Assembly (NCBI RefSeq): GCF_040115645.1
Contig: NC_089544.1
Span: 434,001-498,000, forward strand
Direction: 5' to 3'
From: Euwallacea fornicatus
Lineage: Eukaryota; Arthropoda; Insecta; Coleoptera; Curculionidae
DNA length: 64,000 nucleotides
Position 1 is the first letter of the stretch. Each line of letters opens with the position of its first letter. The position numbers and the translations under genes are program-made. Positions 35,581 through 46,162 of this stretch are shown in pieces. The notes under the pieces are model-generated. The model worked only from the letters and a program-made list of their open reading frames with translations. It searched no databases and had not been told where the DNA came from.

Positions 35581-37116
35581 TTTATATGGTTACTGGTAAT
35601 TCGATGTGTCCCTTTGGTGAGGTGATGGAGCATGAGCTAAGAGTAAATTGAACCCACATATGCATATTCCAAATCTCCCTGGATTTTTAGTTTTTTCATA
35701 TATTTTTTATTTTTTTAATTTGGAGTTTTAATGATTTCAAGATGATTCTTCAACAAATCCTTTTTAGATTTGTTTACTTTCGCTACTCGATCACGTGCCT
35801 AACATTATGATCTTCCGTACGGACGTGTCTGGAAGCGTACGCATTATATGAAGGTTCTTACTGAAAAATTCCGTAAAATAATTTATGAGCATCAGCCACC
35901 TCAACCTCTCCTGCTCGGTTTCCAGAAAATGTCCAAGGTCTCATGAGCAGAAATTGTTCTAAAAACTCATTGGAATAGCAATTTAGTGACGCGTTACGTG
36001 CTCCACACATCTTTTAAGATTCCAAAAATACAGTCGAACTGCTCAAAGCAAACAATTTAACTTAAATTATTTTACTCGGGAATAATTGATAATGAAGATA
36101 AAGAAAACACCCATGGGATTTTTTGTTTGGGGCACAAGGAAGGCGTTGGTATATAGGGACCTACTTGGATCTATAGCAGACGTTGACGTAAGAAATACAT
36201 TAACAAGAGTAATAACAAGAGTAACAACAAGAGTAACAACAAGAGGAACAACAAGAGTAACAACAAGAGGAACAAGAGTAACAACAAGAGGAACGACAAG
36301 AGTAACAACAAGAGGAACAACAAGAGTAACAATAAGAGGAACAACAAGAGTAACAACAAGAGGAACAACAAGAGTAACAACAAGAGGAACAACAAGAGAA
36401 ACATCAAGAATAACAACAAGAGGAACATCAAGAGTAACAACAAGAGTAACAACAAGAGGAACAACAAGAGTAACAACAAGAGTAACAACAACGGCAATTA
36501 GAAGAAAATGTCGAAGCTGCGTTCGGGACAGAGGTGGTCACACCAAGAACGAACAATAATTCAATTTAAATCTATTTGTTGTATTGTTGTTTGTGTTTTT
36601 AGAGTAAAATATGAACAATTTTTCGTCAATTTTCCAGTTACAAATTTAAGTTAAATTTTTCACTTCGAGCATTTCCACTATTTCTTTGGAATCTCAGAAG
36701 ATTTGTTGAACGCGTAACACATCGCTAAATTGCTGTTCAAATGAGTTTTTAGAACAATTTCTGCTCGTGAGACCTTGAACATTTTCTGGAAACCGAGCAG
36801 GAGAGGTTGAGGTGGCTGACGCTCATAAATTATTTTGCGGAAGTTTTTACCGAAAATCTTCACATAATACGAACGTTCGTAGGGAAGATCACAACGTTAG
36901 GCAGGTGATCGAGCAGCTAAAGTAGAAAAATCTAAAGAGGATTTGTCGAACGTACACTCTGAAATCGTTTACATTTCAAATTAAAAAAAATAATAAGAAA
37001 AATGCCAAAAATTCCTGTGAGTTCTGGAATATGCATATGCGGGCTCAATTTACTCCCTACCTCACGCTCTGCCGCCCCCGCGAAGGAACAAATCGAATTA
37101 CCGGTGACCCTGCATA
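35581..37116. mobile_element. Large foldback element with a minisatellite core (about 1.54 kb)
   Basis: The left arm (35581-36040) and right arm (36660-37116) are inverted copies. GGTTACTGGTAATTCG mirrors CGAATTACCGGTGACC. ATATGCATATTCC mirrors GGAATATGCATAT. CCACCTCAACCTCTCCTGCT mirrors AGCAGGAGAGGTTGAGGTGG. AGCAGAAATTGTTCTAAAAA is mirrored exactly. Identity is roughly 75-85% by eye. The spacer holds a 12-bp tandem array. Long arms around short tandem repeats recall Drosophila Foldback elements in architecture only; I claim no homology. Confidence 0.8.
36200..36495. repeat. 12-bp minisatellite (AACAACAAGAGT/G)
   Basis: About 24 units of AACAACAAGAGT or AACAACAAGAGG, often alternating, with one shortened unit near 36268. 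As 12 is a multiple of three, the + strand reads as Thr-Arg repeats and the minus strand as leucine runs within ORFs. Neither looks like a real protein. Confidence 0.95.
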
Positions 37117-37400
37117 CAGGGTGCGCCAAAAACAGAACATTATGAGTGTCCCGTTCCTGGGATTAGTTTGAAAGTCATCTCTCGGTTGGGTTGGACCTTT
37201 CGTTGTGCTGCCGATGCCGACCGAAATCGCAGATAAAGCCCGAACTCAATCAATGTCCGTCCTGAAGACGCGCTACGGGTTTATCGGACAATCCAGAAAT
37301 GTGCAACAACGTGACATTTTTGCGGCCATCGCCGGTCTACGTATTGGGCAAATTCGCGAGAACCCATAGCGACTTTGACGCTGCCCAAAATCGATCTGCA
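37115..37400 (+). repeat. TACAGGGTGCGCC element end, abutting the foldback
   Basis: TACAGGGTGCGCCAAAAACA begins on the same TA dinucleotide that closes the foldback element at 37116. The two elements are therefore back to back. The partner end was not found. Confidence 0.5.
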
Positions 37401-37649
37401 AATGGTGCTCGCGGTGCGGCCGTTATTTGTTGTCCGAAGTAGGATTTTTGGGCAATTCAATTTAATATTCGCAAAGGTCTTCTAAACGATAATAATCTCA
37501 CGAAGGATCGCTTAATTTCATTGATGAATTCCTCGCTGGGGAAAACATACTGACCACCTCTAGAATTTCAAATCGGATTCTAACGGGCCGACAAATCCAA
37601 TTCCGACCGAGAAAAGGTCGTCGGAATAATTTTTTTACATAAAATCTAA

Positions 37650-39430
37650 GTCAGGTCACGGCTGGGAACGGCATAATTTTATTTTTGGTATACACATCTG
37701 TAACGCTTGAGTTCTGAATTATGGATGAATTTGCACATACAGATGGCAGACAACGTGTGTTTACGTAAACTTAAGGGTCGAGCTTTAATTTGAATTAATT
37801 TTCGTTCCCACTTAACATTTCGAGAACTCATGTAGCGCATCTAGTTTGCAGTTTACGACTATTAGTTGATATGCGCACATTGTACAAAACAGTAAATACT
37901 TTTTGCTAGTCCCCAACGCTAATCGCCACTTCGCCCCGCCCTGCTGGCAGTTTGATTAGGAGCGCCATTACCGCACCCCTACGGCCGCTTTTGCCCCCGT
38001 TGAGCCGGTCGCGACTGACAGATTTGAGAAAACGACGTGGACAAACGTAAACCATTTTGCCACGGTACGCGCAGTGCTGCCAGCGTCGCTGTTTGACAAT
38101 TTTGAAATAACCGGATGGGACGCAGTGTCCTTTTGTGACACCCGCGTCTCGTGACCCTGGACGATGCCGTGACGGATCGAACGGTATTTACGATGCTCAA
38201 TTGTCGACAAATTCGGGTGCACATTGCAAGAACGGAAAAAGATACGTCTAGGTTATGGTACACGTCAAGTAATTAGATTTTGGCGCACTGTCCGAAAATG
38301 AGAGAAAACAGGAGACATTTTAAGTAGAATAAAGGAATTACGGCCTTGCAGAAGGTTGCGACTGCGTTGCCCCTACGAGGTGTTTTAATTACAAAAAGAT
38401 TACTCAACGTTGACGACGACAATACTGCTTCTGGATGGACGGGCCTAAAGGAGCGGAAGTAGGACCGGGGGGCATTAAACCACGATTGAACGATAGTTTT
38501 AAATCGCGTCGTAGCATTCATCGCAATGCAGGAGAACACTTAACTTCACAAACTATAAGAGGTGGCAACTCCAACGAACATCTAATAACATGTGCCACCA
38601 GGAGGGCACTCGATTGCTGCAATGCCTTGGGTCAGCGGTTGCCCTTCGCTGTAGCGCTGACTAGCGGCAGTATTAAGCTTTCGAATCTTCAATTTTCACA
38701 AGATCGAATTGAGAGGTACTCGTCAAATCAGATTAGTAGACAAAAACCAGTGAGCGAATTTAAGCTTTAATTGTGCAGCGCTCGAGCGTTGCACATTCCC
38801 GTGAATGCGGCCATTTCATAGATAGTCGAATTTAACGGTTTTGAAATTCCGTCCATATAAGAGTCTATTTTCAAGTTGAGTTTATTTCCAAACGGATACA
38901 GCCCTTCTTGCTTAGTACAATATTTGTTTCCAACATTAGTTTCAATTTAATTTGATCCTGGTGTCGAAGTTGTTTTCTCAATATCTCCCCACATTTTAAA
39001 CTATCTCTTGCACCGATCTACAAAACTACTTAGCGAAACTTTGAAGGGTATTGTTTTGCTGCTCGAAAGTTTGTTTACACATTCTCGAAAATAGAAAACA
39101 ACCTTTATCTACTCCGAAAAGTTTTATTTGGTAAATTGCTTTTAAATTTCTATTCGTGCGGGACGTATTTACTCGTAATCAGCATAATGTGGTGGAGAGA
39201 AAACAATAGAATCACACATTTTCATATTAAACAACCATTTAAAAGTAACGTGTGTGCGTGTGTATGTGAAAATGTCTAATTTCACCTAACAATGCCCCGA
39301 TAATCCGTAATTTTACGTTTCAGTTTCCAGGCGGCCTTCGGCGAACGTGTTACCCTTGAAACATTAACAACTCTCATTTGGGCCTGAACTAGTCCCCAGT
39401 TTCTGGACACGAAGACCAGATCACTCGTCC
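37650..39430. other. Non-coding stretch
   Basis: Mixed composition around 37930-38260 with overlapping short ORFs and no known motif. The ORF at 38435-38770 (+) is unfamiliar. No element was recognised. Confidence 0.3.
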
Positions 39431-39436
39431 ACGTGG

Positions 39437-39660
39437 TGACCCCTCCTCGAGTTCGGGTAACCAATCCTGAAGAAGGAAGAGGGAAATAACAAACGCGGAG
39501 GGCAAAACGATGGATATTCTATGGGAAAACCCGACAAGTGCCCGGCGGAGGAAATTGCGTGAACGGAAACCAGGAGGCGGCAAACCCCAGAGGAAAGACC
39601 ATGGAGAATCCTGACGGAATGGTGAAGGGGCCTTTCACCTGACGGCGGGGATACACGAAT
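39437..39660. repeat. Interspersed repeat, copy A (partner at 61598-61805)
   Basis: Shared ordered blocks include CCCCTCCT-CGAG, AAACGATGG- or CGATGGGTAAA-like sequence, GGAAA-ACCATGGA-ATC, TGACG-AATGG and GAAGG-GCC. The two copies are in the same orientation, 22 kb apart. No protein family was recognised. Confidence 0.55.
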
Positions 39661-39677
39661 GGATACAAATCGCGCAT

Positions 39678-39794
39678 GCGGAGGCGCGAAGTCATCACGG
39701 ACTTCTTCAGGATAACGCGGAGGCGCAAAGTCATCACGAACTTCTTCAGGATAACGCGGAGGCGCAAAGTCATCACGAACTTCTTCAGGATATC
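39678..39794. repeat. 39-bp tandem repeat, three copies
   Basis: Units start at 39678, 39717 and 39756 with GCGGAGGCG(C/C)(A/G)AAG followed by TCATCACG-ACTTCTTCAG. They differ by only a few bases. It lies just after an interspersed repeat whose other copy (61598) lacks the array. The minus-strand ORF crossing it has a matching 13-residue period. Confidence 0.9.
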
Positions 39795-39799
39795 GCGAA

Positions 39800-42700
39800 G
39801 AACGAGAAGAAAAAAGCAGGTTAGTTCACTCGCAGAGGACAGATGCTGACAGGGCATCTTTTGAAGATTTTCTTCGACAAGAAGGGGGCAACATTTACGC
39901 AACCTGAACTTCACGAGCCGATCGATAATATAAATCTTTACTTGCGGAGAATATTTTCACTTTTGCACTCACATAAACGTATAACCGAACAAAGCAACGA
40001 CTTTGACAGGAATTTTGTTGATCGCCTCGTAACGAACGAACAAATGGTGGCCCTCGGCTGTTTTTCCTGGCCTGCGCCCTGCTCGTCGCACCTGATCGGC
40101 GCCGATCGGAAGTGTTCGGAGAGTCGCGTCTGCGATGACGTGTGTTACGAACGTTCGTCATCCTAAAATTCGTAAGCAACGTGCAGACGAGTCTGAGACC
40201 TTCTACAAGGAGCGTTTCCACGGCCGCGCAGTCCCTGGTACTCGACGTCATTTGGCAGATGACCGAGTGTCTTTCGAGAATTTTCCTCGTCACAAAAAAC
40301 GTTCCAAATTAGTGAATTAATCGTCGTCAACCCGCAGTCCAATTAAAATCCTACTTTAATTGGAAAATACTCATTAATTCACGGAAATAGTGCCACCCTT
40401 AAGAAGTGCTTGAAACAAAGGGATAATTACCCAAAATGAGGCAGTCATATTTCATCCTGCAGATTTCATCGCACTCTTATAATGACTCCTAGCTTTGTAT
40501 GCAATTTACGGGCAGAATTTTCAGGTTTAGTTAAAATTACATCTCGAAAACAAACCCAATTTGATCCTAATCGATTCCAATATAACTTTCACGGTTTTCC
40601 TCTGGCTGCTGCTTAATTGAACTTCGGACAGGAAATCAAAATTTCCTTAATTAATATTAATGACAACAAGAACTCTAATTTCAGATAAGCTTGAAGTGGA
40701 GCTAACGGTCCATCAAAAGCACATGTTCCGATAGCGAATCAACATTAGAATAAGTGAAATCTAGCTTTTTGGGTATTAAGGTCTTCCTATGGGAGCATTA
40801 CGAACATGTGTCGAAGCCATCTGCTCCGAGTGCGCCACGCTATTTCCTGAATTGTACTACTTTACCTATATGGGAAACTTCTTGGCTTCAATGGTACATA
40901 ACGCTCCAACTGCTCCGTTTCGGCTCTAATAAGAGCTGAAAAAAAAATAGCTTAATTGCCTAGCCTGAAGGTATTAACTGTAAGACCGGCATCTTATCAG
41001 GCCATAAATATTTCACGAGGCCCAGGATAAATGTACGTGTTTACGAGCGGCAAATTTTATTGTCCGTAGTGCCTATAAGGGAGTGAATAAAACAGACCTA
41101 ACCGGTATAAATTTTAACTGCAACATTAATTTTATGATGCTGCAATCAAATTTGCGCCTGCGAGCAATCGAAAATAGGCAATTTTCGAGTTTTGTGGCTT
41201 TAGTCACGGCAAAAGTAGTTGCGCCTTTCAGGTGAGATGAGAACTTTATCGTTGTGGCAAGTTGCAGAATTTAATTTCTCCAAGTGGAATCACGAGCGGA
41301 CACCAAAACAACAAAAAAAAAATTTCATTTACGATTTTTTTGACAAATGACGTTTCCACGCGCAGCACTAGCGGACGGAAACAATGGCGGCACCATTGGT
41401 CCGGCTAAATGTCCGCCGAGTTTTGAGTGCCGCCAAAATGGCGCGAAGCCGCAGTCGCGCCAAATTAGGCGATGAAATTACGTTAAACGCGGAACTGCTC
41501 CATTTAAGGAAATAAGTCACATGTTTCGAAATGTGCTTAACTGCGTACACCCCCCCCCCCCCTCAGAACATTACACAACCGTTTTATTTCTAAAAGCCAC
41601 AACAAAAATGTCTCGCATTGGGAGCAGATAAGAGATATTTTATGGCGTATTAAGATAAACATCTTCCTGGATCTTAAAGGCCCCGCTCATTTTTTAGCTT
41701 AACGTTTCCGGGGCGTCTCCGTTGGGCCCCAATATCCACTTTGTCCGAGCAAATTGTAGCATAAATAAATTGAATTTTGAGCACCCTTGAACTTGTAGAT
41801 GTTAATTGTTATTCGCCGAAACTTAAATAGGTGCCTGGAGAAGTAAACCGAAATGTTTACAATCCTGCTCCCAGTTCTTTAATATTAATGATTACCGGAG
41901 GTTGCTCTAGAAAACCGCACTTGATGTACAGTCTCACTGGCGACGGTGGAACGATTTATGATATCCTTGAGGGTTATATAATTTCTATGGGTTCAGCGTA
42001 TCTAGGAAATTGGGGAAGGAAAAGAGTCATATATTTGAAGCCACATCGCTCATGTATTTTTAATTTAAAGGGGGATGCATACAGTGTGTCCAAAGCCGGC
42101 GGTGAATGTTCGACAGAGGACAGACCTCGGCGGCACGAGGTAGGTGAACGCGCGGAAGTCACTCGACGAAGCGCATTTGAAGACTTGAGATCTTCGCTTA
42201 CCCCCACCTCCTCCTGATCGTAAACGGACCGCGCAGGTACCATTCGCGATGAACGTACGGATGTTGGCGCAATAATTATCAGACGCAATCGGTAATCCCT
42301 GCGAAGTTTCTATAGAGCAACAACACTTCAAAGGAAAGACTTCAAAATCCCTGTTTTTGATATTTTAACCCTTAACTAATCCCTCTGGTCGCTGCTACGA
42401 AACTCTAGTTAGAAACAGACATAAATTTGTTTTGAACACTGCTTGGGTTGCCACTACTCGCTAAGAAGCTTAAAGTCTAATTTATAGATGTAGCTTTTAA
42501 GCTGCATTAGAACCATTACGGCTATAGTAGTCCCGAATTGATATGTCAATTTATCGATTTAACATCGTATCTGCAGGGCGTTCGTTAAACTTTACAAACG
42601 CACGATTGCACGACCGAAATAATAAATAACTTTCCCACTTTTCACCTCAAACTTGCTCTTGACTACAAAAGAGATATTTTAATGTCATACCTGACCGTTA

Positions 42701-43841
42701 TATCTTAATTAGAACGCAAACTTGGCTCCGAAATTTACGCTCTCTTTATTGTACGAGTATAAACTAAACGTCGAGATAGGAACAAAAGGAATTAGAGCCA
42801 TATTATGCATTTTTATTTGGATGCAAATGTCCCCTTTACTGTGGGAAGAAAAAACGGAATGAAATTTCATAACACGATCTCGCTGGAGTTGACAAAGAAG
42901 TCGACGTATCATATGACTGGAGCGTGGTAATTACCACCAGCGGTTTAGACGTCGGGCGCAAAACGGCTTTCGCATTATTAAAATCTATGCAGTACGCCAC
43001 CTAAAGTTCGAACTCCAATCCTTTCTTTGATCGGCATTGTAAAATTTTATATCTTGCAGCTAATTACAGCACACGTTAATTAACATCTGCGTGGCGGCAC
43101 GGCACACACGTTCTTCGCCACGACCGTGGGGTCTTCTCCGCGCCTTCCGTGCATGGAATTTTTCCCTGCTCCTCTCAAATCCCGAATGGGATTCGTTACT
43201 CTCGGCTCTAGATCAGTAATGACACAGAATTTTGAAATCGTTTTTTTTTTATATATATATATATATGTATATGTATGACCCAGGGAAATTATATGTCAAA
43301 AGCGTGAAGTATATTGCGATGCCCCGAACATCGAGTTTAAATCCCGAAGCGCTGCGCGGCACTTCGGGATTTAATCCTCATATAACTACCCCACAATCGC
43401 GGTGTATGCACGATATTTTCCACTACTAAATTTAACGAGATCTCCTAACATCTTTATCAGATGCCATGGGCTTAAATCAGGGCAGTTTGCCGGCCAAGGC
43501 GTTGTTCCGCTCTTCCCCCCTCCCCGTGGGTGTTCTAAATTACGTATGTTAACTTGACTAGTGCTGTACGGGAGAACCTCATCCTGCTGCCAGATTATGA
43601 CGCATTGACCAGGGAGCCTGCGACGAAACCTTCAGGTGAATCAGCAATCACTGGTAATGTCAATCTCCAAAATTGCGCATCTGGGAAAGTAATCTCAGCG
43701 AACCTTCGCATAAATACACTCACTTTCACGTGAAATGCACAAGTCAGCAATGATAATAATTAAATTTTGTAATTGCGGAAAAATAAGCTTCATAATAGAG
43801 TGTCAAACGATCAGGGTTTCGACTAAAAAAGACAGCATTTA
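39800..43841. other. Non-coding stretch with simple repeats
   Basis: Holds a 13-C run at 41550-41562 and an (AT)n tract at about 43250-43275. A local stem, AAATCCCGAAG with CTTCGGGATTT, lies at about 43341-43373. The ORF at 41831-42217 (+) has no known domain. Confidence 0.35.
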
Positions 43842-44100
43842 TTAATTAAAAGGTTCGTAACGAGGAACGTCGCCTCGTGCGGCAATACAAGCGTGCATTC
43901 TTCGCGGCATGCTTTGCCATAAATGATCAACATCCTCCTTAGGTGTTGCATACCGGGCTACCTCAAGGTGATGGCGTAAATCACCCCAATTATTTGGAGG
44001 CCTCTGTAAATTTCGGAGATGACGACTCACCATGTCCCGAAAATAATCGATAGGTGATAGGTCCAGTCACTGTGCGGGCCAAGGCGGCATTTCCAATTAT
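43842..44100 (-). pseudogene. Tc1-type transposase remnant (C-terminal)
   Basis: The minus strand reads PPWPAQ-stop-LDLSPIDYFRDMV, then HLRNLQRPPNNWGDLRHHLE and EDVDHLWQSMPRRMHACIAA ending RGD. This is the SPDLSPIE region and the SMPRR-ACI-ARGG tail of a Tc1 protein. The last catalytic Glu is Asp here (SPID), and a stop replaces the Ser/Arg before LDLSP. The upstream catalytic core is not seen. It is similar in type to the remnant at 540-806 but not identical. Confidence 0.85.
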
Positions 44101-45702
44101 GTTTGTCTCAGGTACCTTCGAATAACGTTCGCGGTACGCGACCTTCGTGTCCGTTGCTGCTACGTGGAGGACGTTCACGTGAACGTTGTGACTGAGCCCC
44201 TTCTTCAGGCCACGAAGACCAGATGGTCTCAACAGTGGCGTGACGTCATCATGTCTTGTTGACAGTGTAGCAATCAGCAAAAAAATAAACTGTTCTTTCC
44301 ATGTAAACATTATTTTATATATTTCAATTGAACAAAAAATCTAGAAGATCGATGGCAAAAAAAGCCATTGGCGTTCCTTCTTTTTTGCTGAAATTCCGAC
44401 CATTTCATACCCAAGTGTGAAGCATTAGTTTGCCACAGTCACAAGACTAAATTATTATTACTACTTGGTGGCACATGTCACATGAAGCTGAGTATATGAT
44501 TTGGCTGTTATCAAGTATTCTCTGTACATAAAAGTGCTGGTAATTCGCTTTGAGGGATTACGCACTTAAGCATTTAATTACTTAATAGCGGTGCAGCCAT
44601 CTCTATCTGCGCTTTTCGCTTTAGGATTATTCAACATTACGTACTTTGATAATTTCTCCAATTGTGGCTCAGTTTTGTAGTTATTTATGCTCGATTTTAT
44701 TCTCTATCTACCTGTAATAACTGCATGCAACCGCCGAGCCTATTCTAATGGCACAATCCTGTTCCGAGATTATGTACACAAAACTGTCCTTTCACTACTA
44801 CACAAAAACCCCACAAATCGCGATAAAAAAGCTTAATGGACGCCTTAGCCGAGGGTGCAGGTGAGCCTTCCGGCATGCAAACCAGCAGAATTGCCTTCCG
44901 GTAAACCGTATCGTGTATGGCATTCTTCACGGTGTTACGACCTGACCCACAGGATTGAGTTTCGAGGATAATTTGATGTCGCTTCGTATGTAACTTTTTC
45001 TCCATTATTTCGTTTTTCGTACGTTTTGTGTATTGAGAAATATGGAAAAATGTATACGAAATCATAATTTTTATTATTTTTTTTAAATGCGGACCCTCAT
45101 TGATGAGAACAAAATTCATGCAGGTAATCTTGTGGTCTCTAGTCGCAGGGCCCTTTCAACCTCTTTTTTCGGTTCTGAGACTGAAAAGTACTGTGACGAA
45201 TGGCGATTTCACACAGCTTCCATGCAGCGCTCTGCATTTTTTGATTCAGGAAAAAAGTACCTCGTTTGGAGATGTTCGAATCCCGGCAGCTTTGACATTT
45301 CCCCTTTTGCACGTACGTACGCACGCATCTGGATAATTTGACGGAAAAATTTCCCTTGGAAAGTCCCCCGGCAAATGGCACATGTCGGCAGGTCCACAGG
45401 ACGGCTACCGTTGGCGCAAATTGTCGGTAACCACGCACAAAAAAATCTCCTCTCGACTTCACGATCCATATGGCACATCACGTTTCTATTTCCTAACAGT
45501 AAAAGTTGAATCTACTTGAACTTATAGTATTCTTCCGACAATATCAGAGAGTGAACGCAAAATGAGGCAATATGGACAACACTTGCAAGCAGATGTGTAT
45601 GTGTTTTAAGGTGATTTGTTGTGTCTTGGCGAATCTCACTAGAAGACTTTATTCCGAAACGTTGGACTTGGCGTATAAAATGTGCATTTTTTGCTGTTGC
45701 AG
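44101..45702. other. Presumed intron or flank of the SH2 gene
   Basis: No upstream coding exon of the SH2 gene could be recognised here. ORFs on both strands (44745-45119 -, 45087-45341 +) lack known motifs. Confidence 0.3.
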
Positions 45703-45731
45703 CAGCCATTCTCAAGAATCAGGAAAATGCG
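45703..45731 (+). CDS. Putative micro-exon preceding the SH2 exon
   Basis: A strong acceptor (TGCATTTTTTGCTGTTGCAG) ends at 45702 and a donor (GTAAGC) starts at 45732. This leaves a 29-nt exon reading SHSQESGKC plus one base. That base joins the CG at the start of the next exon to make an Ala codon, so the phase matches exactly. The acceptor is a CAGCAG tandem: using the second would drop one codon without changing frame. The frame is also open back to 45572, so a longer exon with another acceptor is possible. The short peptide itself carries no domain. Confidence 0.5.
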
Positions 45732-45830
45732 GTAAGCTAAACACGCGAACACCGACCAGCGAATCCCCCCTGGAGCTCGTCGCTAAATTAATGTCCGACA
45801 GGACGTAACTGAATTCAAAAATTTTTTCAG
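45732..45830 (+). other. 99-bp GT-AG intron of the SH2 gene
   Basis: GTAAGC at the 5' end and TTTTTTCAG at the 3' end. It is phase 1 on both sides and contains in-frame stops if read through (for example after SDRT). The short length is typical of insect introns. Confidence 0.65.
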
Positions 45831-46162
45831 CGCTAATCGGGGAATCACCAGAAGCATTTTATAAGAACGTGGGCAGAGAAGGGGCCGAAAAACTTCTGAT
45901 GAATAAACAGAACGGAACATTCATTATAAGACCATCCAAGAGATCTCCGCTGGGGACGATGTCCATCGTGCAGGACTTTAGAGTTTTTCATCTCAATATC
46001 CGAATTAGAGAGGACGATTACGTGGCCATGGGAGAGGAAAAAGACAATGAGAAGTGCTTTAATAGTTTAAATAGTTTGATTAATTACTATGTCAGTAATT
46101 ATTTGATATTATGCTCAGAGGGAAATAGGACGGTTACCCTACTCTTACCTTATACGGATTAA
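45831..46162 (+). CDS. Terminal exon: C-terminal SH2 domain protein, SLP-76/BLNK-like
   Basis: SH2 domains bind phosphotyrosine peptides in signalling complexes. After an acceptor (AATTTTTTCAG, ending 45830) the frame encodes 109 residues and ends in TAA. The fold can be followed: FYKNVGREGAEKLLMNKQNG (first strand and helix A), then TFIIRPSKRS, equivalent to the FLVRES motif, whose arginine codon at 45929-45931 contacts phosphate. FRVFHLNIRI (central strands) and FNSLNSLINYY (helix B) follow, then a last strand VTLLLPY. The protein stops within a few residues of the domain end, so SH2 is C-terminal, as in SLP-76 and BLNK adaptors. The LNIRI-YVAMG-EKCFNSL run fits these best by eye. The first Trp of most SH2 domains is Phe here. 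The class assignment is an inference; the SH2 call is strong. The rest of the gene must lie upstream. Confidence 0.9.

Noticed and set aside
36086..36559. 157-codon ORF with Thr-Arg repeats and the opposite-strand poly-Leu ORF
   Set aside because: Both come from the 12-bp array; composition alone explains them.
45270..45290. tRNA B-box-like GTTCGAATCCC
   Set aside because: The flanking bases cannot form a T-arm stem and no acceptor stem or A box lies at the right distance.
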